Below are positions 18,175 through 26,943 of a stretch of DNA of 64,000 nucleotides, in pieces (the stretch's first letter is position 1; every line of letters starts with the position of its first letter). The notes below the pieces were generated by a model, which did not search any database, had not been told where the DNA came from, and was given only the letters and a program-made list of their open reading frames with translations. Source of the DNA: Poseidonibacter lekithochrous (GTDB lineage Bacteria; Campylobacterota; Campylobacteria; Campylobacterales; Arcobacteraceae). The position numbers and the translations under genes were made by a program. The stretch spans positions 1,426,001 to 1,490,000 of the forward strand of contig NZ_CP054052.1 in NCBI RefSeq assembly GCF_013283835.1. Direction: 5' to 3'.

Positions 18175-18199
18175 TTTTGCCACAATTTTTTTCTATAAT
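18175..18199 (+). promoter_or_regulatory. Divergent regulatory region: TTTTGCCACA word and TATAAT box
   Basis: TTTTGCCACA lies at 18175-18184 and TATAAT at 18194-18199, 17 bases before the ATG of the kinase-like gene at 18217. This gives a short leader with AAAGGA. The word repeats the one before cheY. It sits where an activator or repressor of the downstream promoter could bind. Confidence 0.4.
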
Positions 18200-18216
18200 T
18201 ACTCAAAGGATTTTTG

Positions 18217-19242
18217 ATGAATATATTATTTGTTAGCCAAGAAAAATATGGTGAAGAAAATATTAGAGATTTTTTTAGAGAGATTAATATTGATATTCAA
18301 TATATAACTTTTAGAGAATACACTAAAAACTTAGAAAAAATAGATTTTGTAAGTTTAGATTTTATATTTATTGAATTACTAGGAAAAGAAAAAAGAAAGA
18401 TAAATTATATTAAAAATTGTCAAACTCAGAATATTTCTTCTTTTGTAAATATTATTTATATTTTTGAAGATGTAAACCTAAATACTCTAATTAAAGGATT
18501 GAGATTAGAAAAATTTGACTATTTAATTAAACCTTTGGAATCAAATGATGTTTTATCAAAAATAAACTTATATAGCGAAGAGCGAATTCAAACTTTATAT
18601 GAGAGTTATAAGATGATTGTAAAAGGAAAACTTCTAAGACCTTTAGAGCATCAATGGAAACAACCTCTAAATTTAATTGCTACAAATTTAGTAAACTTAG
18701 AAATTAAATCAGAGTTATCAAAATTAGATCATGAAGATATTACTGAAACTAATAACAAAATAGAAAAAGCAATCGGCACTATTTCTAATACCTTAACAAA
18801 TTTAAATGATTGTTTTAAAAATTCTGTATCAAAAAATGAATTTAATGTAAATTCTGCTTTTGAAAAAATATTAGAATTTGTAACTCCTCAAATGATGAAA
18901 CATAATATTGTTTTAAACTATAAAAAAAATGAAAAGAATATAAGAGTAAATAACTATGAAAATGAATTCTCATTAAGTTTATTAGTATTTTTATTTATTT
19001 TTACTCATTGGATAATTGATTCAAAAGAGGAAACACAAAAAGTTTATATTGATTTTGCGTATTTAGATGAGAATGAAAAGACAGTAATTAACATTAAATT
19101 TAGAGAAGAATTACCAATGTACCAAATTTATAATAAATTTGACTTGGAATTTTTTGTTGTAAAAGAATTATTAAAAAGATTAGGATTTATTTATCAAAGT
19201 AGTTCTGTTGATAATATGACATTAGTAAAACTCATTTTATAA
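18217..19242 (+). CDS. Degenerate receiver-histidine kinase
   Basis: A 341-residue protein with kinase layout but missing catalytic parts. Residues 1-120 resemble a receiver with the lysine (LIKP, K105), but the acceptor Asp is replaced by Glu in FIFIELL. H145 sits in an HQWKQPL box like that of active kinases in this window. In the C-terminal part the N-box asparagines are absent (LLVFLFIFTHWIID), and the DxGxG and GTGxGL loops are missing. It therefore should not bind ATP normally and probably modulates a partner kinase, for example the large sensor encoded 10 bases downstream. The ATG at 18217 is six bases from AAAGGA. Confidence 0.7.
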   Translation: MNILFVSQEKYGEENIRDFFREINIDIQYITFREYTKNLEKIDFVSLDFIFIELLGKEKRKINYIKNCQTQNISSFVNIIYIFEDVNLNTLIKGLRLEKFDYLIKPLESNDVLSKINLYSEERIQTLYESYKMIVKGKLLRPLEHQWKQPLNLIATNLVNLEIKSELSKLDHEDITETNNKIEKAIGTISNTLTNLNDCFKNSVSKNEFNVNSAFEKILEFVTPQMMKHNIVLNYKKNEKNIRVNNYENEFSLSLLVFLFIFTHWIIDSKEETQKVYIDFAYLDENEKTVINIKFREELPMYQIYNKFDLEFFVVKELLKRLGFIYQSSSVDNMTLVKLIL

Positions 19243-19252
19243 TGGAGGGATT

Positions 19253-22200
19253 ATGTTTAAGAAATATCTATTATTTATTTTTATTACTATAAACCTTTTT
19301 GCTCTAGAAAAGGTCTCTTTACAATTAGCTTGGTTGGATCAATTCCAGTTTGCTGGTTATTATATTGCTAAAGAAAAAGGCTATTATGAAGATTATGGCT
19401 TAGATGTGGAGTTCAAAAAGTTTGACTTAGAATATTCAAGAAATAGAAATATTATTAATGATGTTTTAAACGGCAATGCTAATTATGGAATAAGCCACTC
19501 AAATCTTATTGTTGATAAATCTAATGGCAAAAAAGTAATTGCATTAGCTTCAATTTTTCAATCCTCACCTTTAGTATTAGTTTCTCTAAAATCTTCTGGA
19601 ATAACGTCTTTATCCAATATAAAAGATAAAGTTATATCACTTACAAAATCTGATTTAGGTACAACTGCATTAAGAGCAATGCTAGCTTCTCAAGGATTTG
19701 ATGTAAATAAGAATAATATTAAAGAATATTCTTTTAATGTGGATGAACTTATTAATAAAGAGTCTGATTTAGTAAATGTGTATATGTCAAATGAATTATA
19801 TGGTTTAGATGAAAAGGGTATTGAATATGATGTTTTTGCCCCAAAAGATGAAGGATATGATTTTTATAGTGATATTTTGTTTACTAGTCATATGGAATAC
19901 AGTAATAATCCCCAAAGAGTAGAAAAGTTTAGAACAGCTTCCTTAAAAGGATGGAAATATGCTTTTGATAATATAGATGAATCTATTAATATAATATATG
20001 AAAAATATAATAGTCAAAAGAAAACAAAAGATGCATTACTTTATGAAGCATACCAATTAAAAAAACTAGCATATTATAAAACTTCAGAAATTGGTGAAAT
20101 TAATATTAAAAAAATGCAAAGAATATATGATATTTATAAAATCATGGGAGAAGTAAAAGGTAAGATTGATTTAAATGATTTTATTTATAGTAATTTAAAA
20201 TTAAACCTTAGCACTGAAGAAAAAAAGTTTATAAAGAATCTTACGAAACTAAGAATTCATAATGAGAGTAAATGGCCTCCATATAATTATAATGAATTTG
20301 GTTTACCGAAGGGTTTTTCTATTGATTATATGAATATACTATCTAGAAAACTTGGAATTGAAATTGAATATATTTCAAATAAAAGTTGGAATGAATATTT
20401 GACTATGATTAAGAATAGAGACTTAGATATTATGCTTAATATTGTAAATACTCCCAATAGAAGAAGTTATATAAACTTTACAAAACAATATGCTGAATCT
20501 TTACCTACTATATATGTTTTGGGTACTAGAACAGATATTACAAGTATTAAAGATCTTGATGGAAAAACGGTATCGGTTCCAAAAGGTTTTTATACAAGTG
20601 AAATTATAAAAAAACATTATCCTAATATAAAACTCAAATTAACAAAAAATAGTTTAGAAGCATTAAAAGATGTGGCTTTTAGAAGAGCAGATGCAACAAT
20701 TAGTGATTTTGCAGTGGCTAGTTATCTTATTAAAAATCACGGGATTATAAATATAAAAGGTATTGTTGATACAACAGATCATAGATTTGTTAGTAGGCTT
20801 AATATTGGGGTTAGAAGTGATATGCCTATTTTAAAAGAAATTATTGAAAAAGGCATGAAAAATATAAAAGATGAGGAGTTAATAAAACTTAGACATAAAT
20901 GGTTTGGAAATGAACTAATTTTAATGAATAAGGAAATTTTATTTACTAAAAAAGAAAAAAACTATTTACATAATAAATCAAGTATAAATATATGTATTGA
21001 TCCTAATTGGGCACCTTATGAATATCTTCATGAAGGGGAACACTTAGGTGTTACATCTGATTATATGAAATATTTTTCTGATGTTTTAAATCTTCCTTTT
21101 AAATTAATAAAAACTGATTCTTTTTATAATTCTCTTTTATTATTAAGAGAAAAGAAATGTGATTTAATTCCAGCTGCTGCTATTACTTTAAATCGATTAA
21201 ATTATATAAATTTTACTAAGCCATATTTATCTTCATCCTTTGCTTTAGCTACATTAAAATCTCACAAAAAAGTACCTAGAATAAATAACTTATTAGAGAA
21301 AACGTTTGGAATGGTAAAAGGTTATGCTTCTATTGATATCTTTTTGAAAAAATATCCTTCTATTAGAATTAGAGAATTTGATACTATTTCTAATGGTTTA
21401 GCAGCAGTTCGAAAAGGTGAAATATTTGGCTTTATTGATATTCCTACTACTTTAAGTAGTGTTATTACGAAAGAGTATTTTACAAATATTAAAATAGCTA
21501 GAGAATTAGATACAAAATTGGAGCTTTCAGTTGCACTAAGAAATGATTCTCCTGATTTATTATCTATTTTTCAAAAATTAATTACTTCAATAACAAAAAA
21601 AGAAAAAGATAGAATCTTAAATAAATGGATTACTGTTAAATATGAACACAAATTTGATTACTCATTAGTAGGAAAAGTATTTTTACCAATATTCTTTTTC
21701 TTAGGAATGATAATATTCTATCTTTGGACTGTAAAATTAAAAAGAGAAATTAAACATAGAAAATCAATAGAAAAAGAGTTACAAAGCTCACTAGATAATT
21801 TTAAGATGCTAGTAGATTCTACAATTGAGGCAATATTCTTAATTGAAAAAAGTGGTAAATGTATTGAAGCTAATCATGAAGCGAGAAAGCTATTTAAGTT
21901 TTCAAAAAAATCTGATTATATTGGAAGACATATATATTTTATTATTGCTCAAGATGATAAAGAAAAAGTGCGTAAAGAGATAAAAAAGAATAAATCTTTT
22001 CCTAGAGAAATTAGACTAGTTAAAAAAGATGGTACATTATTCCCTGGTTTAGTAAAAGGTGAAAATGTAAGAAAATCAAACCAAACAATGAGAATTGTAT
22101 CTATTGTAGATTTAACAGAATTGAAAGAGAAAGAACACTTACTTTTTCAACAATCTAAACTTGCATCAATGGGTGAGATGATGAGTGCTATTGCTCATCA

Positions 22201-22828
22201 GTGGAGACAACCACTTAATGCCTTAGCTGCTTTAAATATGAAAGTTGAAACTAAGTTGGAATTTCAAGATACTATGGATTTAGAAGAGTATAAACCAATC
22301 TGTGAGAATATTAATAATCAGCTAAATTATATGTCTAAAACCATTGATGATTTTAGAGATTTTTTTATTCCTTCTAAGAAAAGAACTCATTTTAATATTT
22401 GTGATGTTATTGAGAGTGTTTTTTCAATGTTAAAACCTCAATTAGAGAGTTATAATATTGAATATACTTTTGATTGTAATAATATATATATTGACGGTTT
22501 TCCAAATGAATTTAAACAAGTAATTATTAATATTCTAAACAATGCAAAAGATGCAATTGTAATGAATAATATTAGCAATGGAAAAATTGATGTTAATATC
22601 ATAAAAGGAAAAAATAAATTTGTTATTTTTATAAAAGATAATGGTGGTGGTGTAAGTATGGAAATTATTAATAAAATATTTAATCCTTATTTTACGACTA
22701 AATTTGAATCTAAGGGGACAGGAATTGGTCTTTATATGTCTAAAATGATTATAGAAAAAAGTATGAATGGGGAATTAAAAGTCGAAAGTAAAGATGGTGA
22801 AACTATTTTCAGTATTACTATTTCTTAG
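19253..22828 (+). CDS. Large sensor histidine kinase with NMT1 and two SBP3 periplasmic domains
   Basis: A 1191-residue membrane kinase. A signal peptide (1-17) is followed by an NMT1/THI5-like binding domain (about 20-300, LAWLDQFQFAGYYIAKEKGYY), then two type-3 solute-binding domains (about 330-555 and 575-805), a transmembrane helix (about 825-845), a PAS domain (865-965), an H-box with H982 (AHQWRQPL) and an ATPase domain with NILNNAKDA, DNGGG and GTGIGL. All catalytic boxes are intact. The tandem binding domains recall BvgS/EvgS sensors, with an added NMT1 module. Ligands are unknown; NMT1 domains bind pyrimidine or thiamine-related compounds in known members. GGAGGG precedes the ATG. 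Confidence 0.9.
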   Translation: MFKKYLLFIFITINLFALEKVSLQLAWLDQFQFAGYYIAKEKGYYEDYGLDVEFKKFDLEYSRNRNIINDVLNGNANYGISHSNLIVDKSNGKKVIALASIFQSSPLVLVSLKSSGITSLSNIKDKVISLTKSDLGTTALRAMLASQGFDVNKNNIKEYSFNVDELINKESDLVNVYMSNELYGLDEKGIEYDVFAPKDEGYDFYSDILFTSHMEYSNNPQRVEKFRTASLKGWKYAFDNIDESINIIYEKYNSQKKTKDALLYEAYQLKKLAYYKTSEIGEINIKKMQRIYDIYKIMGEVKGKIDLNDFIYSNLKLNLSTEEKKFIKNLTKLRIHNESKWPPYNYNEFGLPKGFSIDYMNILSRKLGIEIEYISNKSWNEYLTMIKNRDLDIMLNIVNTPNRRSYINFTKQYAESLPTIYVLGTRTDITSIKDLDGKTVSVPKGFYTSEIIKKHYPNIKLKLTKNSLEALKDVAFRRADATISDFAVASYLIKNHGIINIKGIVDTTDHRFVSRLNIGVRSDMPILKEIIEKGMKNIKDEELIKLRHKWFGNELILMNKEILFTKKEKNYLHNKSSINICIDPNWAPYEYLHEGEHLGVTSDYMKYFSDVLNLPFKLIKTDSFYNSLLLLREKKCDLIPAAAITLNRLNYINFTKPYLSSSFALATLKSHKKVPRINNLLEKTFGMVKGYASIDIFLKKYPSIRIREFDTISNGLAAVRKGEIFGFIDIPTTLSSVITKEYFTNIKIARELDTKLELSVALRNDSPDLLSIFQKLITSITKKEKDRILNKWITVKYEHKFDYSLVGKVFLPIFFFLGMIIFYLWTVKLKREIKHRKSIEKELQSSLDNFKMLVDSTIEAIFLIEKSGKCIEANHEARKLFKFSKKSDYIGRHIYFIIAQDDKEKVRKEIKKNKSFPREIRLVKKDGTLFPGLVKGENVRKSNQTMRIVSIVDLTELKEKEHLLFQQSKLASMGEMMSAIAHQWRQPLNALAALNMKVETKLEFQDTMDLEEYKPICENINNQLNYMSKTIDDFRDFFIPSKKRTHFNICDVIESVFSMLKPQLESYNIEYTFDCNNIYIDGFPNEFKQVIINILNNAKDAIVMNNISNGKIDVNIIKGKNKFVIFIKDNGGGVSMEIINKIFNPYFTTKFESKGTGIGLYMSKMIIEKSMNGELKVESKDGETIFSITIS

Positions 22829-22878
22829 TACCACATAAATACCACAAATTTGATTTATAATTTGATATGGAGTTAGTT

Positions 22879-23274
22879 ATGAATAGAGTTTTAGTAAAAG
22901 ATAAAATCAAAGATTTGAGTGTTTTATTTATTGATGATGAGAAAATTGTTATTGATATTATGAAAGAGATTTTGCCTATGTTATTTAAAGAAGCTTATTA
23001 TGCTTTAGATGGAGTAGAAGGTATTAATCAATTTAAAATGAATGAACCTGATATTATCATTACTGATTTAAGTATGCCAAAACTAGATGGTATAGAAATG
23101 ATAAAAGAAATAAAAATACTTAATGAAAATATAAAAGTGATATGTATTAGTGGTCATAATGAGCACTCTGAAATTGATAAGTGTTTAGCCTTAGGATGTA
23201 CTTATATTGTAAAACCTATAAGTTCCACTGTACTATTTAAAGCTTTCGAAGAAATCTTAGATATAACTGAGTAA
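22879..23274 (+). CDS. Single-domain response regulator
   Basis: A 131-residue CheY-like protein: VLFIDDEK, acceptor Asp in IIITDLSMPKLDG, serine in ICISGHNE and lysine in YIVKPIS. It is the likely phosphoacceptor of the large kinase encoded 50 bases upstream. An in-frame ATG lies at 22867, but GGAG between the two ATGs gives six-base spacing to 22879, which is preferred. The gene is followed after nine bases by a receiver-GGDEF-EAL gene, so the three probably form one signalling operon. Confidence 0.85.
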   Translation: MNRVLVKDKIKDLSVLFIDDEKIVIDIMKEILPMLFKEAYYALDGVEGINQFKMNEPDIIITDLSMPKLDGIEMIKEIKILNENIKVICISGHNEHSEIDKCLALGCTYIVKPISSTVLFKAFEEILDITE

Positions 23275-23283
23275 GGAAATATT

Positions 23284-25032
23284 ATGAATTTAAAAGACCT
23301 TTTACAATATTCAAAAAATCTAACTGTTTTATATGTGGAAGATGATATTTCAAAAGAAGTAACAGCAAAACTATTAGAAGAAATCTTTGCAATAGTTGAT
23401 ATTGCTTCCGATGGATTAGATGGTTTATCAAAATATAATGAATATTATCAAACACATAATTTATTTTATGATGTGGTTATTAGTGATATTAATATGCCAA
23501 AAATGAATGGTGTTGAACTTAGTAAAAATATTTTTGAAATAAATGATAAACAAGAATTAGTAATTGTTTCAGCTTACAATGACCCAAGAAACCTTATTGA
23601 TCTTCTCAATATTGGAGTAAGTTCTTTTATACAAAAGCCTATGAGTTTTGAGAATACTATTAAAACGTTAACAAAAGTTTGTCAAGATATTTATAATTCA
23701 AATATTGTTAAACAATATAATGAAAATATGAAAGAACAAAATGAAGATTTAACTGATTCTAATCAATTATTAGAAAAAAAAGTAAGTGAAAGAACACAAG
23801 ATTTAGAGAATTTACTTTACAATGATAAATTAACTGGTTTGAAAAGTTATTACTCTTTAATGAAAAATATAGATGACTCAGCTTTATCCATATTCTTTGT
23901 TGTTAATTTAGATTCTTTTCATAATATTAATAATCTGTATGGTTTTAAAAACTCGAACTCTTTATTGTATCAATTTGCTCAATGTCTAAACATTTTCAAT
24001 TCCACTTTAGATTATAACTTATATAGAGTTTATGCTGATGAATTTGTTTTATTTAAAGAGATAGATGATAACTACTATTTACAATCTTATGAAAAAGATT
24101 TATTTAAATTAATATCAACTATAAAAGAGTATAACTTTACAGTAAATGATAGGGATTCAATTGATTTAAATGCAACTATTGGTCTATCTATTGCTGAAAA
24201 GAATCCTTATGTTAGTGCGGGAATGGCTTTAAGGCATGCAAAAAAACATAGATTAAACTATGTGATTTATAATAATACTTTAGACTTATCAAGCTCAATT
24301 AATGATGTTTTAAAATGGTCTCCAAGACTTAAAACAGCTATTGAGAATGATATGATATTGACAGCCTTTCAACCAATTGTTGATAAAGAAGAAAATGTAT
24401 TGAAATTTGAAGTTTTAATGAGAGTAGGGGAAAAGGCCAATGAAAGTTTTAATATAATTTCTCCTTACGAATTCCTCGAACCATCTAAAAAAACTAAGCA
24501 TTACAATTCTATGATGGCTATTTTAATTGAAAAAAGTTTTATTACTATGTATAACAGAAAAGAAGACTTTTCAATAAACTTGTCTTATGAAGATATATAT
24601 AATAGAACTCTAATTAATATTATAAAAGAAAACCTAACTAGATTTAAAAAAATTGGAAGTAGGTTAATAATAGAAATATTAGAGACAGAAAGTATTGAAG
24701 ATTTAGAAATCATGCAAAAATTTGTTACTGAGTTTAGAAAATTTGGTGTTAGAATTGCCATTGATGATTTTGGTACTGGGCATTCAAACTTTTCTAATAT
24801 TATTGCTATTGAACCTGACTATATAAAAATTGATGGTTCGTTTATTAAAAATATTCATAATGATGCAAAAGCATATACAATAGTAAAAGGAATAATATCA
24901 GCATCAAAAGAGTTAAATATTAAAACAATTGCTGAATTTGTTCATAATAAAGAAGTATTTGATGTTTTAGTAGAACTAGGAATTGATGAATTTCAAGGTT
25001 ATTATTTCTCTGAACCATTATTAAATATATAA
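23284..25032 (+). CDS. Receiver-GGDEF-EAL protein, probable c-di-GMP phosphodiesterase
   Basis: A 582-residue protein. The receiver (1-130) has acceptor D68 (VISDINMP) and lysine in IQKPM. A GGDEF domain follows (about 178-330) in which the signature is YADEF (250-254) instead of GGDEF, and the metal-binding first strand NLDSF is altered, so cyclase activity is unlikely. The EAL domain (350-582) keeps E376 (FEVLMR), N432, D494-D495 (IDDFGTG) and K515 (IKIDGSF), so hydrolysis of c-di-GMP is likely. The degenerate GGDEF may bind GTP as a regulatory site. It follows the CheY-like gene and probably converts kinase signalling into a c-di-GMP change. Confidence 0.88.
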   Translation: MNLKDLLQYSKNLTVLYVEDDISKEVTAKLLEEIFAIVDIASDGLDGLSKYNEYYQTHNLFYDVVISDINMPKMNGVELSKNIFEINDKQELVIVSAYNDPRNLIDLLNIGVSSFIQKPMSFENTIKTLTKVCQDIYNSNIVKQYNENMKEQNEDLTDSNQLLEKKVSERTQDLENLLYNDKLTGLKSYYSLMKNIDDSALSIFFVVNLDSFHNINNLYGFKNSNSLLYQFAQCLNIFNSTLDYNLYRVYADEFVLFKEIDDNYYLQSYEKDLFKLISTIKEYNFTVNDRDSIDLNATIGLSIAEKNPYVSAGMALRHAKKHRLNYVIYNNTLDLSSSINDVLKWSPRLKTAIENDMILTAFQPIVDKEENVLKFEVLMRVGEKANESFNIISPYEFLEPSKKTKHYNSMMAILIEKSFITMYNRKEDFSINLSYEDIYNRTLINIIKENLTRFKKIGSRLIIEILETESIEDLEIMQKFVTEFRKFGVRIAIDDFGTGHSNFSNIIAIEPDYIKIDGSFIKNIHNDAKAYTIVKGIISASKELNIKTIAEFVHNKEVFDVLVELGIDEFQGYYFSEPLLNI

Positions 25033-25113
25033 AATATTACAAAATGACATATAATTAAGTAGTAAAAATTTATTGTTATATAATTCCTTTAGTTTAATTA
25101 AGAAGGAATTATT

Positions 25114-25545
25114 ATGAAATTATGTGGTATCGAATTGAAAGCTAGTAATACAATATTAAGTGTAATAGATTTTAGAGAAGATGATGATATTATTGACTAT
25201 ATTGATTTAAAAATAAAGAAAATTACTTTGGAAGATGATGAAAATCAAGAAGACATATCAAAGTTTTCTTCTTCAATTAGTTCATTTCTAAAAGAAAATG
25301 AAATTGAAAAAGTTTTTATTAAAAAAAGAGCAAAAAAAGGTACTTTTTCAGGTGGTGCAGTTACCTTTAAAATGGAAGCTTTAATACAGTTAAATAGTAT
25401 ATGTGAAGTTGAACTTATCTCATCACAAAGTATAAGCTCTTTTGAAAAAAAGAACTCAATCATATTTCCTAAAGCATTAAAAAAATATCAGGAACAATCA
25501 TATTTAGGTATATTAGCAACAAAAAGAATAGAAAATGTTATTTAG
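25114..25545 (+). CDS. DUF3010 family protein
   Basis: A 143-residue protein matching DUF3010: it starts MKLCGIELK, has an acidic stretch before the KVFIKKRAKKGTFSGGAVTFKMEALIQL core (about 68-95), then VELISSQSI, and ends with FPKALKKYQEQSYLGILAT. The RNase H-like resemblance suggested by GIELKAS at the start is only an impression. Function is unknown for the family. AAGGAA precedes the ATG. It lies between the GGDEF-EAL gene and the tandem receiver-PAS genes without an obvious functional link. Confidence 0.75.
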   Translation: MKLCGIELKASNTILSVIDFREDDDIIDYIDLKIKKITLEDDENQEDISKFSSSISSFLKENEIEKVFIKKRAKKGTFSGGAVTFKMEALIQLNSICEVELISSQSISSFEKKNSIIFPKALKKYQEQSYLGILATKRIENVI

Positions 25546-25634
25546 ATCATAGATATTTGATAAAAAGGACAAAAAAGAGTTATTTTTATAAGATATAGTT
25601 AAAATTATTATTGTAACATATAAACATAAATTCG

Positions 25635-25671
25635 AAAAAGGAGAATTTATATATATATTTTATATATATAA
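25635..25671 (+). promoter_or_regulatory. Ribosome-binding site separated from the start by an AT hairpin
   Basis: AAAAAGGAG (25635-25643) is followed by a perfect 11-bp AT-only stem (25647-25657 with 25661-25671, loop TTT), and only then by GTG at 25672 and ATG at 25684. Without folding, the ribosome-binding site is 40 bases from the ATG. Folding would bring it to about 15 bases. An all-AT stem is weak and should melt with temperature, so translation of the downstream gene could depend on structure. Confidence 0.5.
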
Positions 25672-25683
25672 GTGATAATAACT

Positions 25684-26937
25684 ATGCTGAATGAGAATTT
25701 TTTTAAAACACTTACAATTTTATATGTAGAGAATGATTTAGAGTTAAAAACTGAATTTTCTTCTATTTTAAATAAATTTTTTAAAAAAGTTTTTATAGCT
25801 AATGATGCAAAAGAAGCATTAATTATATTTAATCAATGTAATAAAGATAATATTACTATTGATGTAATTGTTAGTGAATCTCAATTTGATGATTTTTCAG
25901 GACTTGATTTACTAACAAAAATTAGGACTTTTGATAAAAATCTACCTTTTATATTCTTTACTGAAAGTAATGATATTGATTTATTACTTGAATCCCTAAG
26001 ACAAGACGTAACAGCATATTTTATGAAACCTTTGAACTTAGATGAGGTACTAAAAAAAGTCCAAGAAGTCTGTCTAACAAAAAAACAAGAAGACGAAATT
26101 ACAGACTCTCAAAATGAAGTAGAAGATTACTTAAATATCATAAATAAAGTTGCAGTTGTTTTTATTTTTGATGTAGAAGGGAATATCGTATATATAAATG
26201 ACTTCTTACGAGAACTAGTAAAATGTGAAGATGAAGATATTATAGGCTTTAATTATAGAATAATCTTTCATCCTGATATGGCTACTTCCATTCTAGACGA
26301 ACAATGGAGAGTTTTACAATCAAAAGAAAAATGGCAAGGTAAAAGTAAATATATTACAAAAAGTGGAGCTGCGTTTTTCTCTAACTGTACAATTATTCCT
26401 GTTTTAGATGAAGTGACACAGGAGCTTAGAAAGTTTATTAGTGTTAATTTTCTTACTACAAAAGAAGAGAGTGAAAAAAGAGAATATAAAAAGAAAGTAC
26501 TTTTTAATTTACAAGAAACAAAAAGAGTAAATAAAGTAGCTCAACAAAAAATTGATGAGTTAGAACATATGTTAGAGCGGTATAAAGGATACGAAAATGT
26601 TGTGGAGTATTTTAATAAACAAAAAGTATCAAATATTGAACAATATTCAGAATTACAAAAGTTAGAAAATAAGCTTAAAGCTGGAAGAAGAAGGTTTGAA
26701 CAACTTACCTTTGGAGTAAATGACAAAATTAATAAAATATCAATATTAACAGCAGATATGAGAGATTCGGAAGAAAAAGCCTCTAAGAAAATAGTAAAAG
26801 TTTCAGAAGAAATAAAAATTAGAGAAGCTTATATCTTAAAAATAAAAGATGAGATAAAAGAGAAGTCATTAAAAATTAAAGATTTAGAAGATGTTGTAAA
26901 ACATAGAACTGAACAATTAGTTGAAAAGAAAGGTTAA
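25684..26937 (+). CDS. Receiver-PAS-coiled-coil protein with Glu at the phospho-acceptor site
   Basis: A 417-residue protein. The receiver (8-130) keeps E16-D18, T93 and K115, but the phospho-acceptor is E65 in VIVSESQF, a natural phosphomimic. A PAS domain follows (about 145-265: DVEGNIVYINDFLRE, FHPDMATSILDEQW). The remainder is coiled coil with no enzymatic output. It is a tandem paralogue of the next gene, and both begin MxNxxFxKTLxILYVE, which supports the ATG at 25684 over GTG at 25672. It may be constitutively in the active-like state. Output unknown; heterodimer formation with the next gene product is a reasonable inference. Confidence 0.75.
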   Translation: MLNENFFKTLTILYVENDLELKTEFSSILNKFFKKVFIANDAKEALIIFNQCNKDNITIDVIVSESQFDDFSGLDLLTKIRTFDKNLPFIFFTESNDIDLLLESLRQDVTAYFMKPLNLDEVLKKVQEVCLTKKQEDEITDSQNEVEDYLNIINKVAVVFIFDVEGNIVYINDFLRELVKCEDEDIIGFNYRIIFHPDMATSILDEQWRVLQSKEKWQGKSKYITKSGAAFFSNCTIIPVLDEVTQELRKFISVNFLTTKEESEKREYKKKVLFNLQETKRVNKVAQQKIDELEHMLERYKGYENVVEYFNKQKVSNIEQYSELQKLENKLKAGRRRFEQLTFGVNDKINKISILTADMRDSEEKASKKIVKVSEEIKIREAYILKIKDEIKEKSLKIKDLEDVVKHRTEQLVEKKG

Positions 26938-26943
26938 TAAAAA

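Noticed and set aside
18084-18206. Longer N-terminus for the OmpR-type regulator
   Set aside because: The extra 41 residues are hydrophobic and unlike the family, and AAAGGT stands before the ATG at 18083.
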